A stretch of 64,000 nucleotides of DNA, taken from positions 7,235,823 to 7,299,822 of the forward strand of contig OY718803.1 in the NCBI GenBank assembly GCA_963070105.1. Reading direction: 5' to 3'. The stretch comes from Litomosoides sigmodontis (taxonomy: Eukaryota; Nematoda; Chromadorea; Rhabditida; Onchocercidae). The notes below the pieces were generated by a model that searched no databases, was not told the origin of the DNA, and saw only the letters and a list, made by a program, of their open reading frames with translations. Made by a program: the position numbers and the translations under genes. Below are positions 52,775 to 64,000 of this stretch, piece after piece (the first letter of the stretch is position 1; every line of letters starts with the position of its first letter).

Positions 52775-55142
52775 ATATATGTCTTAGCTGGAAGTTTGAA
52801 TCAAGCTTTTCGGATCTAAAGTTTAGTCAATGTATTACTTTTTTGGTTGGACTCCATTTGCATGACTTCTTTTGCCCACCGCTTTCTTGTACTTACCATT
52901 ATATGCAGTTTATTCTATTACATTTTTTATTTGGTGATTTTTTGATAGCGTCATTTTGAGTTTTTTGTTTATTTCCAAGTACATTAACCTTTGATATCTT
53001 GTTATTTCGTTTTTACCACACGTTTATACAATATTTTACTCAGTTAATAAGGGTTTTTTGCTGTTTTGCTAATTTTCATGCATTTGCATTAATGATCATA
53101 ACATTCTGACTCTCTTCTTTTCTTTTTACATACATTTTCCTGGTGGTAGCATGGCTGTCCAAACGTCCAGTTAACATGCCTTCATCCATCATACAAGTAT
53201 ATATCGAAGACGACGGGCACTGTTCATATTCCTCGCATCTATATCGGTGACGGCCTCTGAAGTATGATATGTTGTGTTTTATTGTTTCTTAAGAAAAATT
53301 ATCACTTTCATAAGTTGTTGAAGCATACTATTTCAAACTTTTAGGACACTAAACGTTTTTAATGCAACATGGTGGGGAATATAATCTTTTTCCTTTGCCA
53401 ACAATTTGGTGATAGTGGAGAAACTTAATTTTTGCATTTTTGAACTGGTCCGTTGAACCAATTCCTAGCAAGTAGGAAAAAAGACATAGAGCACTTCTAT
53501 CGTATGTGTTGCATCGTCGCATATTTTAGTGACATTTTCATTTTATGTATATAGTGTATACTTTTAATAATGAGGTGATATTTTTGCATCTACTAATTAC
53601 CTTATGTTTTTTGTTTGCTGTTTTCGTGTAAGATGTTCCAAGGATATTAAATCTCAACAATACTCTTATTTTGGAAATGAATTTTGATGTTTTGAAATTT
53701 GCGTAACCAGGGCCTCTGTTGAATGAAAGCAGTTTAGGTAAGGAGAAATATCTTAATGACGTAAAAACGAATGAGTTGAACAAATTTGCAGTGAAATTCA
53801 ACCCTTTGATCAATCAATTTAGATGAGTCAAATCTGGAGCTGCATTTTCATCAAATTTATACATATGATGCTGATTTTAGCACACTGATCTACATGATGA
53901 AATGGTTTCTAGCGTGCTATGCCAGATATGATTATTCATTTTTTTTGAGGGATTGTTACTTCAGAAGCAAAAGCGCTGTGTGATTTATTGTCGTTGCAAC
54001 TGCTTTAGTCTTCATGAAGCTTTGTTTTGTTGATCCAAAATTAAATACTTTTTGAAATACATTAAATTTTATATATTCCAGTGTTATTCGTTACGTTATC
54101 AGCACTTTCATGTTTGTGATATCAAAATCAATGTGATCCATTTCAGTATAATATGTTTTTCATTTGTAGATTCTCAACGTGATATTATTTTGAACACCAA
54201 TAAAAAAATTTTTTCTATTCCTCACAATTGTTGCATATTTTGGGGTTAAAAATGGCGAAATTGTCAAGATCAACACAAATGAAAAAAAAATTTGAAATGA
54301 AAAAAAAGTGATAGTTGAGAAATTCAAAACCATTAAGATTTTCGAACGAAAAACATTTATTACGTTTGAATGCATGGGTGAACCTCCCTCTGTCTGATTA
54401 AAATTTTGAGTCTGTTCACTTGTGAGGATTTAAAATTGAGGTCTGTGTGAGGAGAGGAGGAGCGAAAATGCGTTTGAGTCGTTTAGTCGTAATGCTTGCC
54501 TAATGGAGACAGCTAAATGTTTTCTTTAGTGGCTATTCATTCACTCATTCGTCGTAAGTTCATAATTTTCATGTTGACAAGGAAACTTTCTGAGGACAAG
54601 CCATAGTGGTGGAAGCAATGGAAGAGCGCACGTTGGTGGAAATGAGCGAGTTCTTGCAAATTATCGAAATATTGAAATTTCCCTGCGTATATGTACTATA
54701 TTGGATGGTATGCTCAAATAGAACCTTAGACACCTATAACATGAGAGGCCAAACATTGCAAGCAGGCGACGTGTCCTAGGACAAACCGGAAAATTCGTTA
54801 GGCCATATTCCACTTTAAAAAATAATGCATATTTTTTTCATACCTCTCTTATTGATTTCACTTCCAGAATCTTAAGTCCAAGAAAGCACATTCTTTTTGA
54901 AAACATGTGACTGTTTTTGCACTCATACAGTATAAATTCATTAAAAAATTACTTCCCAATTTACTAAAATATTTTATTTTATATTTTAAATGCATAGCGA
55001 TCTCAATTGTTCGTGTTGCTTACATCATTGATTAGCGGTTATAATGAAGGAAAAAGCGATTTCAATTTCAGTGAGAATTAATTTCCCACAAGTGTATTTG
55101 ATTCTAAAGGAAAAAATACTTTCCATATTTTGCTGATAATTT
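52775..55142. other. Intergenic region between the YEATS gene and trp-4
   Basis: Mostly AT-rich. 53150-53250 is an optional YEATS terminal exon (weak GGTGGTAG acceptor, 33 codons to TGA). A plus-strand frame 54618-54779 (53 codons, starts MEERTLVEMSEFLQIIEIL) has a GTATGC donor near its middle and could be a 5' exon, but its phase does not join trp-4 exon 1. No other gene is seen. Confidence 0.4.
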
Positions 55143-55154
55143 AGCCTCATTTTA

Positions 55155-64000
<8,846 letters not shown>

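Overview
The window is nuclear DNA of a nematode. It is AT-rich, its genes are split into many small GT-AG exons, acceptors follow the TTTCAG type, and several genes have an acceptor-like AG a few bases before the start codon, as expected for spliced-leader trans-splicing. The protein set (an ARID3/CFI-1 factor, a CHD1L/ALC1 remodeler, an AF9/ENL-type YEATS protein and a NOMPC/TRP-4 channel) is animal. Long AT-rich non-coding stretches would suit a parasitic spirurid-type nematode, but I cannot name the species.

Layout. 1-18.5 kb: gene-poor, AT-rich DNA with simple repeats and one GC-richer island (2640-3530) that may contain exons. 18,550-30,817 (+): ten-exon ARID3-family transcription factor (cfi-1/dead ringer type), 603 aa. 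31,847-33,442 (-): a five-exon gene, convergent with cfi-1, encoding a 237-aa protein with a signal peptide; most of its exons are too short to stand out as ORFs, and I do not recognise the family. 33.5-36.4 kb: a 2.9-kb AT-only satellite built from TAA triplets and 13-bp and 10-bp derivatives. 36.4-40.7 kb: mostly non-coding, with a 69-nt near-perfect hairpin and a candidate two-exon secreted micropeptide on the minus strand. 40,735-48,056 (+): 19-exon CHD1L/ALC1 ortholog, SNF2 ATPase plus C-terminal macro domain, 969 aa. 50,611-52,774 (+): six-exon YEATS protein with a C-terminal AHD-like helix region, 393 aa. 55,155 to the window end (+): 22 exons of a NOMPC/TRP-4 mechanosensory channel, giving 1352 aa with 29 visible ankyrin repeats; the transmembrane pore lies beyond the window. 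A second, smaller TAA satellite sits in one of its introns.

Functionally, two neighbouring chromatin genes (a poly-ADP-ribose-responsive remodeler and an acyl-lysine reader) lie between a neuronal-identity transcription factor and a mechanosensory channel. I infer no operon: the intergenic gaps exceed 2 kb. All exon models were made by eye from splice sites, reading phase and remembered family alignments. Internal exons whose phases agree across many junctions are reliable. First and last exons are less so.
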